64,000 bases of DNA from the NCBI RefSeq assembly GCF_932526225.1, contig NC_064047.1, forward strand, positions 9,971,494 to 10,035,493. The letters run 5' to 3'. The notes beneath the pieces were generated by a model, which was given only the letters and a program-made list of their open reading frames with translations, ran no database searches and was not told where the DNA came from. Both the position numbers and the translations under genes were made by a program. Below are positions 1-11,204 of the stretch, in pieces. How positions within the stretch are numbered: the first letter of the stretch is position 1; the number at the start of each line of letters is the position of its first letter. This stretch comes from Nematostella vectensis. Lineage: Eukaryota; Cnidaria; Anthozoa; Actiniaria; Edwardsiidae.

Positions 1-2672
1 TTATGTTTGATTCTAAAAACTTTTTGGCACACCTAGTCATAGACTCGATTTATGAAAATCATGTACAATATATGAATCTCCAACTAATAAACTCTCGGTG
101 TATGAAAGATGGGCTCCAGATCCTAACGCGTTAAAAAATAGGTGGATAAATTAAAAAGTGTGTCATTCAATCAGTCTCGACTAAATCTTTGTTCTAGCCG
201 TAGAAGCGTGCGTAAATAGCAAAAGAATTAAATAAAAAATTAACCGTGCATTACAGCATGGCAACTGCGTTAAAAAATAAACTTTTCTTTTTTCCCCCCA
301 AATTTTGTTTATTTGAACTAAATAAAATTTCGTTATTATGCGTGAACATTACTCTTTAGGATGAGGTACAATTTAGACAATGAAAACGAATAAAACGCTC
401 AAAATATAATTTTATTCACGTCCTAGAGATTTTATGCTAATGAGTCGAGCATGATTTTTATTGTAAATTTCCTCTTCGCATTATCATGGTGGTAAGACAC
501 CGAGAGAGAGGGTAGAAAATCAGCGAAAGATACCTCTTAGGCCTCTTTGAAGCTAGAAACATTACTTTTGGTACTCCACCTGAAGAAGGAAAATGCCATT
601 TATATGATTGTGTAGTCTGTTTCATTTATTAAAGTTGTTTTACCAGCTTTTAAGCAAAGCGATTCAATCGAATCAAAATGTAAACATATGACCAATGATT
701 GATATTAACCAAAAAAAAAAAAATACGTGCATAATAGGTTCACTATGAAAAGAGTCATAAAACTGTCATGTGACCCATAGTCCCTAATTTGTCAGGTTAA
801 AGCGGTTAAAATCGAGAGAGTCCTCTGTTTAAAAACTAATTTAAAACACGCAGTGCATGTTGCAGTGCTCCAAAAAGGTTAGTGAAAAAAAAAGTTAGAA
901 GACCCATTTTTAGCTATGGTTGCAAATCAGACAGCCTTTGTTACATCAACCGTATGCTAGATCAAAAGTCTGTTTATTCTAGTTATTCTGAGTTTTATAC
1001 AGCCCGTCAAAGTCAAACACAGCTGCACCTAGTCGGCGGTATCCAAGCTTTCCAACAGTGCTTTGCGGTCCCCACTTTTAATCCCTCGTCGTTGTGCTGA
1101 AGCCAGCATAAGTTGATGGTTGCTTGTATTTTTCATATAAAATACAGCTATGAGTATATTAGGAGAGTGTCTCAGGACATCATGAAGTCTTTTGGGGCAT
1201 AATTGAGTGCTTTGCTTATGGATATTTGCAAGCAAAGGTGGATTCATGATGATTTTTTCTTGTTTGGCTTTGCCCGGATGAGAAAATAATTTTCTAATGA
1301 ATCACCACAACTCTCCTAAATGCTGTCTTTTCTGAAACCAAATTGATTCCAAAATTGTTTACACTGCTATTCTGGGTCTTTTGTTTGGCTTCGGGGTGAA
1401 AAGGCTTATAAAAACCATCTGACTTTGGGGAGAGGAGTGTTGACTGGCCCTCCCCTCGTGAATTTTTCCCTGGATCTCCCAGAATGCTTTTCAATCCGTA
1501 AAGGCATCTTCATGGTTTTACAAGCCTTCAAGGAGTGGACATTGTGTTTTGAGGCCATGGAAATGAACCTGGAGGATCAGAATAAAGGTATCTATTTGTG
1601 TCTTGAGCTGTGTTTGCTGATCTCTCTCCCTTGTGTGGTATTTTGAGCGTTTTATTGAGAGGGGTGATTCTGCTTTTCTTTCCTTGTTCGATTTGAAACT
1701 TGTCAAAGAACCTGTGCTATAATTTGGCTTAAGAGTAGTTGCCAACACCTTGGTTGGATGCATATCTTCAAGACCATTTATCCCTTAGACTGATGCCTGA
1801 GTATCTTCATCTTGTTGTGTTTAGTTTGCATTTATGAATTTTTTGGGTTGTGGGTACTTCCCAAAGCCGGTACAGGCCGGTTGAGGGGTCATTGTGTTAA
1901 ACGACCAGAAAAGGCGTAATGCGCCATTGAAATTTTTGTGTGAACAATAATGCGATAAATTTTAGTGAAGGAAAGAACCAAATACGTCCGATCTTCAAGA
2001 TTTCTAAGAAACGATCATGTTAATGTGGATGATTTACGAAGTTTGGCGATCAGCTTAGAAACTTTGAGTAAAACAGCCTTCTAACTCAAACCCCCAAATG
2101 CATTGTTCGGTCGCATTTCTCCTCAGAAGCTCTTTTCCACCATATCAATATTTTTAGTGCGTTTCCTGAAAAAAAAATTAAAAGAATTCGGCTAGAAAAG
2201 TTGCTCACGTTAAATTTTGAAATGTTTCTAAGTTTGTGCTCAAGTACAGGCTTGGGTTTATTATCGCATTGAGCTAGGTAGAAAGCTTGATAAAGTTATC
2301 TCATCGGTGTGAAACGATGACTTAAAATGGCGTCGCATGGAATCGAGGACGCCGGACAGTGGCTAATGCAAATGAGCATCTGTTCCGCAGACTGTATGTC
2401 TCGTCGACCGAACCTTCCAGGCCCCACTCGCCCCATGGTCAGCCACAGAAATCCCGAACAGACCGCCAGGGACTTGGCAGTTTTATCCGTATTTCACCAT
2501 TTATAATTCATGTTTCAATTACGCTGTCATCACTATTTAGCAGGTGGCAAGTCTGCTACCCGAGAAGAGTTTTCGTATATTTAAACTCTTATCTACTGGA
2601 TATGGATATTTGCCGGGCATTTGGTGTCACTTTTCTTGGAATTTAGACTTTGATACTCTTAGAATTTCAACC
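1..2672. other. Upstream intergenic region and putative 5' leader of the receptor gene
   Basis: I see no convincing coding sequence here. The short open frames have no recognisable domain, and most start at non-ATG codons. The last few hundred bases (from about 2330) are slightly richer in CG and probably contain the promoter and 5' untranslated region of the receptor gene starting at 2673. No clear TATA box or initiator could be fixed. Confidence 0.5.
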
Positions 2673-4997
2673 ATGTTGGTTGCCGGACTCATACTAGTTT
2701 TTGCACATTGCAAGGTTAGCTCGCCTCTCTTCGTTCCAAGTGACATCCCTGGAGATTTTGTGATAGGCGCCCTTCTTCCACTGTCTCAAAACAAAGACGG
2801 ACAATGTCAGGGAATCAATCCAATGACTTTGCTTTGGAAAGAAACCCTGCATCATGCCATCAGGAACCTCGAGAAGAGTAACAAGTATAACATCTCCGTG
2901 GGTTTAACCGTAAGAGATACCTGTAAAAGCCGAACGACGTCGTTAGAGCAGGCGCTTGGACTTGTAAACAGCTACCAAAGCACCTTGCCAAACCGACCAA
3001 AAGTCATTGCTGTTGTGTCTCCCTCACAAGAAAGAGCAACTTCATTGTTGCTGAGCCTTTTTAAGATTCCTCAATTGTATTTTTCCAACTCGAGAATTCG
3101 CTCAACAGAAGAAAATCAGGGGTACACATTTACTTCCGTGAAAGTTGGCCATTATCGCTCGAAGGCTCTGGTTGACTTGATCCAGTTTTTCAACTGGAAA
3201 TCTGTAGCTGTTATCGTGTCCAATGGACTGGAAATGGAGTCTAAGTTAAATGAGGAGTTCGTTTTACACGCTGGAGTATGTATTGCGGTAAAAAAGAAAA
3301 TTAAGGACGGAGTACATTTGCAAGAAGAGATGTCTGCAGAAATTGTGCAGAAAATCCGAATGTTAGATGGAGTAAAGGCTGTAATTCTTTATACAACTAT
3401 CGAGGATACAATTGCTATTTTAAAAGGTAAGTTTCTGGTTGATGTTGTATGAAAATAGGCCTTTTTCCCTCTTGTATTTCCCAAGTGGAAAACGTGAAAA
3501 ATAAATAGATATACACGCAGAATGTCAAGAGGGATGTGTTATTAATTATTGTTTTATATACTCAACATTAGGCATCATAGACTGCATAGATGTCTTTTTA
3601 CCTTAAATTTGTTTTTAACATTATAGAATCATATATCCTGAACTAATTATACCGAGAGCCTTACTAAAAGGATACATATTCAAGTTAATTTTTAATCAGC
3701 TAAACGGGTACCTGTTCAAAATATCCTTAAAATATCCAAAATATATCAAAAACTCCAATCTTGCAAATATACCTGGCAAAATACGCTTATTGAGTAGAGG
3801 GGGGGGGGGGGTCAACAAGTTCAACAATCAAGATAAAGTATTTTATTTTCCAAAAACTTAAATTCCTGCATTAAAAAATGCAAACATGTTAAGGAATTTG
3901 AGTGCATGCACTACTACAGATAGAATTGTATTTATTGCTCGAGGGAAGTCCTAAAATATACCAGCCATTGTGCAGTTGTTTTGCTAATTATTTACTTATT
4001 TTATTATTGTTATTTTTTTTGTGGCGATAAATGATACAAAGTTATCGAATACCGACCGTTTATTTCAGCTGCTGCAAGCTCTACACGAAATTCCCGCTAC
4101 TTCACCTGGGTCGACGCCTTGGGGTCCAGCCTCTTACAGCCGAGAGAAGCCGTGCGCACTGGGGAGAGTGTAATAGGGATGACCGCTGAATTCAACTTTC
4201 TTAAAAGTCTCCGAAACTCAGTTTTCAAGAGAAGCCTGAAAGAAGAAGCTTTTAAAATAAAAGAGACAGTTTCTTTGAAAGATCAAAGGGACTTTCACGA
4301 AAGTCTCTCGTACGCGGAAGAAATGTTCGAAACTTTATCTGGCAATCTTTGTGATAGTCACGGGGGCTGTGCAGACCAAAACATACAAGTTGCTAAGCAA
4401 CAAGCCGAAAACTTGCAGGGTATACTAAATAGCGTGACGATGGTTTCCATGGCAATGTCGAGTTTGATTGACAGGATTTGTGTGGACAAGGCGAAAAGTC
4501 AGTGTCTTGAAAATCTGACGCCCCGTCAGGTTTCGCTCCAAATGGCCAAGGTCACGAAAGTGCTAGAAACGTCTACGTCTCAACAAAACCATCATTGTGG
4601 ATTAAAACAGAATTTATTTTCGCTAGTTAAAATCCAAGGAAACATTACTCGCCCGAAGAACGTCCGTGTGGTTGGAACCTGGGATAAATCCTGGTTTATC
4701 AACAAGAAAGCATTGACCCTTGAGGGACGCTCCGAAATTCCCGAGTCCTCATGTAGTCCAGTCTGTCCCGTAGGTTACATCCGGGATACTAAGCATGCGT
4801 GCAAGTGCTGCTGGTCCTGCTCGCCCTGTCATTATAACCAATACGTACTCGACAACTACACATGCGCAGATTGTACACGTGGCTATTGGCCGTCACCCGA
4901 CTACAGGAAGTGCGAGTTCAAGCTTGGCGTGACATTTACTTCCTGTACTATTGGACTGCTAAGTGTAGCGACTGTTTTGTCGTTACTGGTATTGTGA
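2673..4997 (+). CDS. Class C GPCR-like protein: Venus-flytrap and cysteine-rich ectodomain with a single membrane segment, no 7TM
   Basis: Two exons, 2673-3426 and 4069-4997, joined in phase at GTAAGT (3427) and TTTCAG (4063-4068), give 560 residues. The ATG at 2673 is chosen because it opens a hydrophobic signal peptide (MLVAGLILVFAHC); the frame upstream lacks another ATG. Residues about 25-430 resemble the ligand-binding domain of metabotropic glutamate-type receptors (GDFVIGALLPL, FFNWKSVAVIV, YFTWVDALGSSL). Residues about 475-530 form a nine-cysteine (NCD3G) domain: CSPVCPVGYIRD, CKCCWSCSPCH, CADCTRGYWP. A hydrophobic stretch (GLLSVATVLSLLVL) sits where helix 1 begins, and translation stops directly after it. 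Family receptors have about 590 ectodomain residues plus seven helices. In glutamate receptors the glutamate-contacting residues lie in a Ser-rich loop and in SATS; here these read SPSQERA and SNSR, so glutamate binding is doubtful. It may be a membrane-anchored decoy, a truncated isoform or a decaying paralogue. An AATAAA lies at 5137-5142. Confidence 0.85.
3427..4068 (+). other. Intron 1 of the class C receptor-like gene
   Basis: A phase-1 intron of 642 bases bounded by GTAAGT and TTTCAG. It is AT-rich and contains a run of about 12 G near 3800. I see no gene in it. Removing it joins the two exons at an AAAG-CT codon and restores the reading frame. Confidence 0.8.
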
Positions 4998-5110
4998 GAT
5001 TACAAATAGTGCGTGACAACCGGAAGCACTATTGCGTTTCAACCGGAAGTACAATTTCACTCTGGCTTGGCGTGACATTGACTGCCTCGTTCTTGTTGGT
5101 ATTGTGATGT
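4898..5110 (+). repeat. Decayed direct duplication around the receptor's stop codon
   Basis: The sequence around AGGAAGTGCGAGTTCAAGCT and GCTTGGCGTGACATT at 4906-4937 recurs in diverged form at about 5043-5085 (GGAAGTACAATTTCACTCTG, GCTTGGCGTGACATTGACTG). A further partial CAACCGGAAG copy starts near 5018. Both copies end in a TTGGTATTGTGA or CTGGTATTGTGA stop context. The region where the rest of the 7TM domain would be encoded is therefore occupied by a short tandem duplication. Confidence 0.6.
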
Positions 5111-5136
5111 TACTTACGCCTTGCGCGACCACCGGA

Positions 5137-5142
5137 AATAAA
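5137..5142 (+). terminator. Candidate polyadenylation signal of the receptor-like gene
   Basis: AATAAA lies 140 bases after the stop codon at 4995-4997, a normal spacing for a short 3' untranslated region. If used, the message ends before any 7TM sequence could be included. Confidence 0.45.
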
Positions 5143-5635
5143 AATCAATTCTTCGGATACTCGAGAAACATTATCACTTCGAGAACTGCGGAAAATTCGC
5201 GAGGTTCACCGTTCTAAGGGGTGCCCGAACTGAGAAATATTAGAAGCATGTCACGCTACGCTTCATGTCATTTATCCTAACATGCCGCTACACAGTTTTT
5301 TTGTCAAAATGTTTTCACGTTGACAACTGTTTTATAAACTGTTATATCATTTTGGGTATTGTAGCGCCTATGGAGGCAAACACGCCCTCTCCCTCTAAGT
5401 CGTGCGGCTCTGAATCGAAGCGGTACTTTGAACTCTGTATGGGGACATTAAAATTTGTCGAATTGGATAAGAGCATGGTTTTGTTATCAAATGATATTTT
5501 GTTATCCTTTTTACCTTACATTTCCCTCGTATCAGGCCCCCCTCCCCCTTTTTTTTTCTTCTCTAAGACTCAAAGCTCATGATTGGTTTATGATGACGCC
5601 CATTACCCGTTATTTAGCATTCTACTGATCTAAGG

Positions 5636-5740
5636 CTAAGTTTAAATGTATTATCCATGAGCCATATTCAATGCAAATGCATGCAAATGAAGATGAAACA
5701 ATCGACTCGATTCATTTGCAAGAATGAATTTTGAACTTAG
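5636..5740. mobile_element. MITE, family A, copy 1 (right arm decayed)
   Basis: The left end reads CTAAGTTTAAATG, then TATTATCCATGAGCC and ATTCAATGCAAATGCATGC. The right end is GAACTTAG. The same ends and inner block recur at 7769-7903 and about 22397-22526. No coding capacity. Confidence 0.7.
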
Positions 5741-6155
5741 TCGAATTATTTTTATTGCTGCGAGTAACCGATAAGATCATGCAAATAAATAATTACGATA
5801 AAAATTGAATTTATTGTCATTATAACCTTTGCCAGATTTTCACCTCTATTCATCTCACCATATTCCTCATATTGACATTCTTAAGTTTTAGTCTTCAGAT
5901 AAATTGTCTCGAATCACTAACATGCTTCTGGTATAAGAGCATAAAAAAAACCTGGATAAGCTGCCCAGTCGCTCTCGCATCAAACGGTACTTTCGCGGTA
6001 CGTTCTTAGAAGCCTCCTTGCCAGGCGTTTCCTTGTGTTCTGTTCTACATCTTGCATACATCTTTAGCTGTATTATTTTTCTTCTTTTTTGCATAAAACA
6101 AGATTATTTATGTCCTTTCCTCCGTTTTACTACAAAGAAATTGTTACCCCGAAGC

Positions 6156-6282
6156 ATGTGACTGATAATTTAGAGCTGATGAGCTGTTAGATAGTGCAGA
6201 CTCTAATGGATGCTTTTGTATTTTATCGGTTGAGGTTTCCGTCGGCCCGACGGAATTAAGTTGGTGTCATTGCCGCATTAAT
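6156..6282. mobile_element. MITE, family B, partial copy (right half)
   Basis: Matches the right half of the elements at 13313-13523, 36960-37191 and 45516-45761, with the shared GGTTGAGGTTTCCGTCGG block and the right terminal repeat (GGTGTCATTGCCGCATTAA). The left terminal repeat is absent. Confidence 0.65.
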
Positions 6283-7311
6283 GCGCGGATTCCTTTCCGC
6301 ATTAGGTGCCTTTCTTCTTCCTCTCTGCATTCTGTAGTCTCGTCGAAAGCTTTCGCTCGTGCCCAGCTGGGCAAGGGCGATTAGTGTTCATCCCTGTTTC
6401 CCTCTTAGTGCGTCCCTTTCTCGAGGAATTAGCGCCGGATAAGGAGGTTTCAAAATTATAATAGTCGTATTCATCCAGATGGGACTCCATCCAAGTAGTT
6501 ATACGACGGCGATGGCTAATTCCTTTCATCTTAGTTTCTTTAACCGCAAATTGCAGGAGTTGTTAACAGGAGAGAGAAATTTAAAGTTAGTGTGTTTATG
6601 GTTACATTTTACTATTTGTTTGGTCAAGGCCTACCTCCCATGACGCAATTCTTCCTTGTCAATGCTTAAGATCTGATTGGCTGGAATCAGAATAGCGGAG
6701 CCATTTAATTGGTTGGCTTGAAAAGCCGATTTGTAGACACAGGGTGCAGCTTTTCAAGACTCTTCTCACTGAAATTAGCCAATAAGAAGAGAGTTCTTAT
6801 TAGGGCGGTAATACTGGAACCTTAGGAATACCGATTTGCTCCTTTTTTATATTGTTTATTTTTCAAAATATAGCCACCTATACTTGAAAGAAAATGTCAA
6901 AATGGCTACCATACTTGATTAACAACCTTGATTAAATGTATCTCAGTTACTTTTTTGAATTTAATGTGATTAAGGTGGTGCGGGAGAAAAGAAAAATGCC
7001 GAAGTGATTAGATTGGACACTCTTATAACGGTAGATAAAAGGGAGCGGTCTTGTCCAATGCATATGTATTATTCCCTTAACGATATTATTTCACCAGAAC
7101 GTGTGAGTCTTTGTAAAAATATATTTTGCACACCTGCTAAGTGTTACATTTTTTAGCCAACAGGTAGATCTGTCACCTGTCGGAAACCAAGCCAAACGTT
7201 ACACCCTTCCTCTAAAAAAACGTCTTAATTTCGATCAAATTTAAGCCTTTCTTGATTTTTTATCATTATAAAGCTAATACGTTTTTAAATTTTATTTCTG
7301 TATCTGTGTTT

Positions 7312-7439
7312 GAAATATAACGATATTCCGTTGGACCGCTTTTGTTATCAGATGATAAATCGACTATATCAATTTGAACATTTAGAAAAAGTAGCAATAA
7401 TAGTAAGATCGGTCCAACGAAAAAATTTCGTTATATTTT
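7312..7439. mobile_element. Short inverted-repeat element (MITE-like)
   Basis: The left arm GAAATATAACGATATTCCG followed by TTGGACCG is mirrored on the right by CGGTCCAACG and TTTCGTTATATTTT. The arms are about 27 bases each, around an AT-rich centre. No coding capacity. No family assigned. Confidence 0.6.
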
Positions 7440-7768
7440 ATGGGCGTAATCCTTGAAACCCGATTTATCACAGCAACGTTTTTTTTAAGGAGGGGTCTAA
7501 ATTCATTTTTCTACGGTAGCTTTCCAAACTTCGACCTCGGCAATCAGTTTGGATTAAACCAAGCAATACAATGAACTCATAATTCACGGTATTTCTTTCA
7601 TTAGTATTTGAAAGAATTGGGAAGGTCGCGCAAATATTGATCATATGGGAGCGCTTTCAGGCTGGATGAATTATCAGGATAGTCATTTTGAATAGATGCG
7701 GACCACCTTAAGCTTCATTGCACAAAACATGTTTGATGATATGAAGGCTATTCCTTGAGCGCCTAAAG

Positions 7769-7903
7769 CTAAGTTCAAACGTCGAATTATCCATGAGCCG
7801 TGTTTAATACAAAGGCATGCAAAAGAATCAAGTCGATTGTTTTTATCTTCATTTGCATGCATTTGCATTGAATACGGCTCATGGATAATACGTTTGAACT
7901 TAG
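7769..7903. mobile_element. MITE, family A, copy 2 (intact)
   Basis: A 135-bp element with inverted ends CTAAGTTCAAACG and CGTTTGAACTTAG. It is flanked by an identical 7-base direct repeat, CCTAAAG, at 7762-7768 and 7904-7910, which looks like a target-site duplication. The interior is nearly palindromic (ATTATCCATGAGCCG, mirrored by CGGCTCATGGATAAT). Confidence 0.78.
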
Positions 7904-8714
7904 CCTAAAGACAATGATTACGTACTGCACACACATATTTGAAACGCCAGCGCAACAGGCGAATGACCCAGCAACAGCAAGTTCTAGAAACGACTGCAGT
8001 TCGTGAAATGGCTTTAGAATTCTTACTACTAGAGTTTGCCTTCAAAAATACAATGAAACAACGGTCTCGATAGAATATTTATATTTTATTATTACTTTTT
8101 TAATATTGTGTACAAAAATACAGATTATTCGAGGACACACTCGTACCCTCTCAAATTCGTAATCTCGATTCATTTCCTATCAACACTACCCCTACTTATC
8201 CCTAAGAGACCTCAACGTACCACTGATCAAATACGAGATTCCTGGTAACCGGGTAACCGGAGGTTGTCAGCGACACAGTACTGCCTTTACATTTCGGTCG
8301 CAAAACGGACCGCATAACACTACTATAACGCAGTGTCCCCGAACATTAAACCATCGAGCCATATTAAAATATACAGCCAACCTTAAAAGGGTTGTCCAAC
8401 TAAAAGACATTGCCAATGTCAGAAATGTCACGTGCTAAATTTTCCCTTTTTCCATGCAAGTAGAATATCAGAATGTTACAGACTGAGCGGACTGTTAGCG
8501 AAGCGCGTTAAATTAAAATATGCAGCAACTTCTCCGGTAATGTGAATACCACAGTGAGTCACGTGACTGTACTGGAAATATTTTTTTAGGTGAACAACTT
8601 AGATCAGCTGTAACATAGAAATCATGTGACATGAACGCCATGCCCATTAGTGACGTAATATGTGACATGATTCAATGTTTGACGTCATATCACTTTTCGT
8701 TGGCACATTTGCAC

Positions 8715-8865
8715 CATAAGGCATAGTTTGACGACGTTCTTCTCGTGCGCCGCTCCAAATGCAAATACATGCAAATGACGTAGCCGATTGTTCCATATTT
8801 ATTTGCATGCATTCACATTTGGAACGGTACATGCAAAAAACGCGTCGTCTGAGCTAGACTTTACA
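8715..8865. mobile_element. MITE-like palindrome related to family A in its core
   Basis: The arms GCCGCTCCAAATGCAAAT and CATTTGGAACGGTAC are inverted, with GCATGCAAATGA-type inner sequence shared with family A. The outer arms (GACGACG, CGTCGTC) extend the palindrome. The link to family A is only an inference. Confidence 0.5.
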
Positions 8866-9432
8866 CTAGCGGCACAAAAGATAATAAAGGTTTTTCTCCA
8901 TTGGAAGTGGTCTCCAAAAACTCGCGAAATACACGTAGACATTTATTTTTACTTTGTAATAATTCGCTTTCAGAATATTAGTCTTTAAGTGATATTTTCT
9001 ATTTTCACTGGCTTTTGGATACCACTCTGTTATGGTCTATTCTGGACTAAAGCAAATTTAAGAATATCATCTTTTTTTGCGATAAACATAATTTACCATC
9101 ACGTTGTAGTTACTATCTAGACTGTTATATAATTCTACCTTTAACTTTACATTGGAATATTCTTCATAAGAAGAAACTATTTCTTTTTGTCAAAAAGATC
9201 GAGTATAATACAGCTTGCTGGTGACAAACAAAATGATCAATTTCATATTATACAAGTACCACTGCATAAAGAATAAGAAATAAAGAGATTATTCAATGTT
9301 CTGAATATAGTGTAAGGAGAAGCAACGAAAATGCAACATTTTCTCTGAGGAAATCGGTCAGCGACAACACTCTAAAAATGCCAGCTTTTTGAGCGCTTTA
9401 CTGCTAATTCGTTATTGCAATTTTCATAAGTC

Positions 9433-9659
9433 TGCGAACTGGAAATAATTTCCAATTGTTAAACCGCTTTCTGACTTCCGCCATTCAAAGTCAGAGTCAA
9501 AGTCATCATTTAGTGCTCTTTGATTGGTCAGCGCCTTATGAAGAAATGGCGGGATTGTAAGCCATTTCAGTGCTAGCCAATAAAACCGCTTCGAAGACTT
9601 TGAATGACGGAAGCCAAAAGGCGATTTAACTGTTGGAAATCGACGGCGAGATTTCGCAA
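9433..9659. mobile_element. MITE, family C, copy 1
   Basis: About 40-base inverted ends: the left arm has AATTTCCAATTGTTAAACCG and CTTCCGCCATTCAA; the right arm has TTGAATGACGGAAG and CGATTTAACTGTTGGAAAT. A second copy lies at 25172-25399. The centre contains GATTGGTCAGCGCC. Confidence 0.75.
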
Positions 9660-10783
9660 AATTTTGAAAATCGCAGTAACCCATCTCCAGAACATCTAAC
9701 ATTTATAAAAGACCCCTTGACTGAATTGCGTTTTTTTGTTTGGTCTTTCTGTTTTCTATACTAAAGGAACTCTCACTTATTGATTATCATAAAATTCAGA
9801 AACGAATAAAGTTTTATTTTAAATATGGATTTGACCATAAACTACTATAAGAAAGTTCAGTTTGGAAGGGGTTAAATACTTTTTATTGTATTCGTCTACA
9901 CAAGATCTACGCAATTCTAATTCCGGGATCTTTGAAAATATAATTCCAAGGTCAATCACTTTCAAGGTTGGTCCTGTCATAAGAAAATAAATCATTTCCA
10001 ACATTTTGCGCTCGAACTACTCCTTCCTCATTTCGGGATACGATTCAAACCAAAATAATTTGGGCTTATATCCTGAGATTTAAACATACCGGAATTCAGT
10101 GGAATTTTTTATCGACTGGTATATAAACATCACGAAAATGATAGATCAATAAAGATAGCAGACACGGAAGATGTACCCTCTCGATCCAAAATGCTATCAA
10201 CCGGAATTGTTTCCTTACTATACCTTAATTTTTCTTACTTATACCATTGCAAAATAGTCCAGGCATTTTATGAAAAAGCAATCATTTAAGTCATTAAAGG
10301 ATTTCATTCTTGTTTACAGTCTAGCTTTTCTTTCTTCTTTAATAGCTTTATCAAAGTATCACATCTTTTAAAATGGCTGCCCTCACCACATATGGTGCCA
10401 AATTTACAGTGCGCTCATAATATAATAAAAGAGTACAAAATAGCTGATAGAATAAATGTTTATAGCCGCCACAAAGACATCCATATCTAGTAGGCACTAC
10501 CATATTTGATATACTTTGAATTGTTATTAATATCCTTATTAGATATAGACATTATCTATTTAAGTGTAAAATATAGCGAATAAGAATGTGAAGTATTAAT
10601 ATGCTATATCAAATTATTTTTTTTATTTTAAAACAATAAAATGCCTGGACTAAACATGCACACCATAATATAGTCAACTTTTGCCAAACGAACATTACTT
10701 CACCTATTCCTATATTAAGGACACCTTGAATTACGGATACCTCGTTAGCAGAAATTTGGCTATAAAGAGAAAAATAGACCGTT

Positions 10784-10789
10784 TTTATT
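10784..10789 (-). terminator. Candidate polyadenylation signal of the Rho GEF/GAP gene
   Basis: TTTATT on the plus strand is AATAAA on the minus strand, about 420 bases past the stop codon at 11205. Other AT-rich candidates lie farther on, so this is only one option. Confidence 0.3.
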
Positions 10790-11204
10790 ATGTTGCGCGC
10801 GCATCCAAAATGCCACAGACTTAGAGCCCTAGCTGATCTTAAACGGCACACGAAGAGGTCTTTACAGATGAAACTATAGAACATGCTGTCAGAGCGCTTC
10901 TTTCGAGAAATTTCAGAGTCAAATTCCCCTTCGTCTGCGTTTTGAATCAGCCGTGGCCCGCAAGTCTGTGACATCTTGGATGCGCGCAACATCGTGAAAA
11001 CGGTCTACGAGGAGCATACCATAACAGTGAGGAGAAACATTATTTTGATCGTAGGACATCAAGGATCCGGAGTTTCGACAGGTGGATCCACGGCACCAAT
11101 TGAGTCGATGCTTGCGTGACACCTAAAGTCAGGTTCTGACGTACGTTGCATGACGTCAAGACCGACTGCGTGACAACTCGTAACGTGACGCCTCTAACAA
11201 CAGT

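Larger units (their letters stand above)
5143..11204. other. Intergenic region, repeat-rich
   Basis: No protein-coding gene is supported here on either strand. It separates the receptor-like gene (plus strand) from the 3' end of the Rho GEF/GAP gene (minus strand), so the two genes converge. It holds at least five short inverted-repeat elements, annotated separately. A TTTATT at 10784-10789 is a possible minus-strand AATAAA for the Rho gene, about 420 bases after its stop. Confidence 0.6.
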
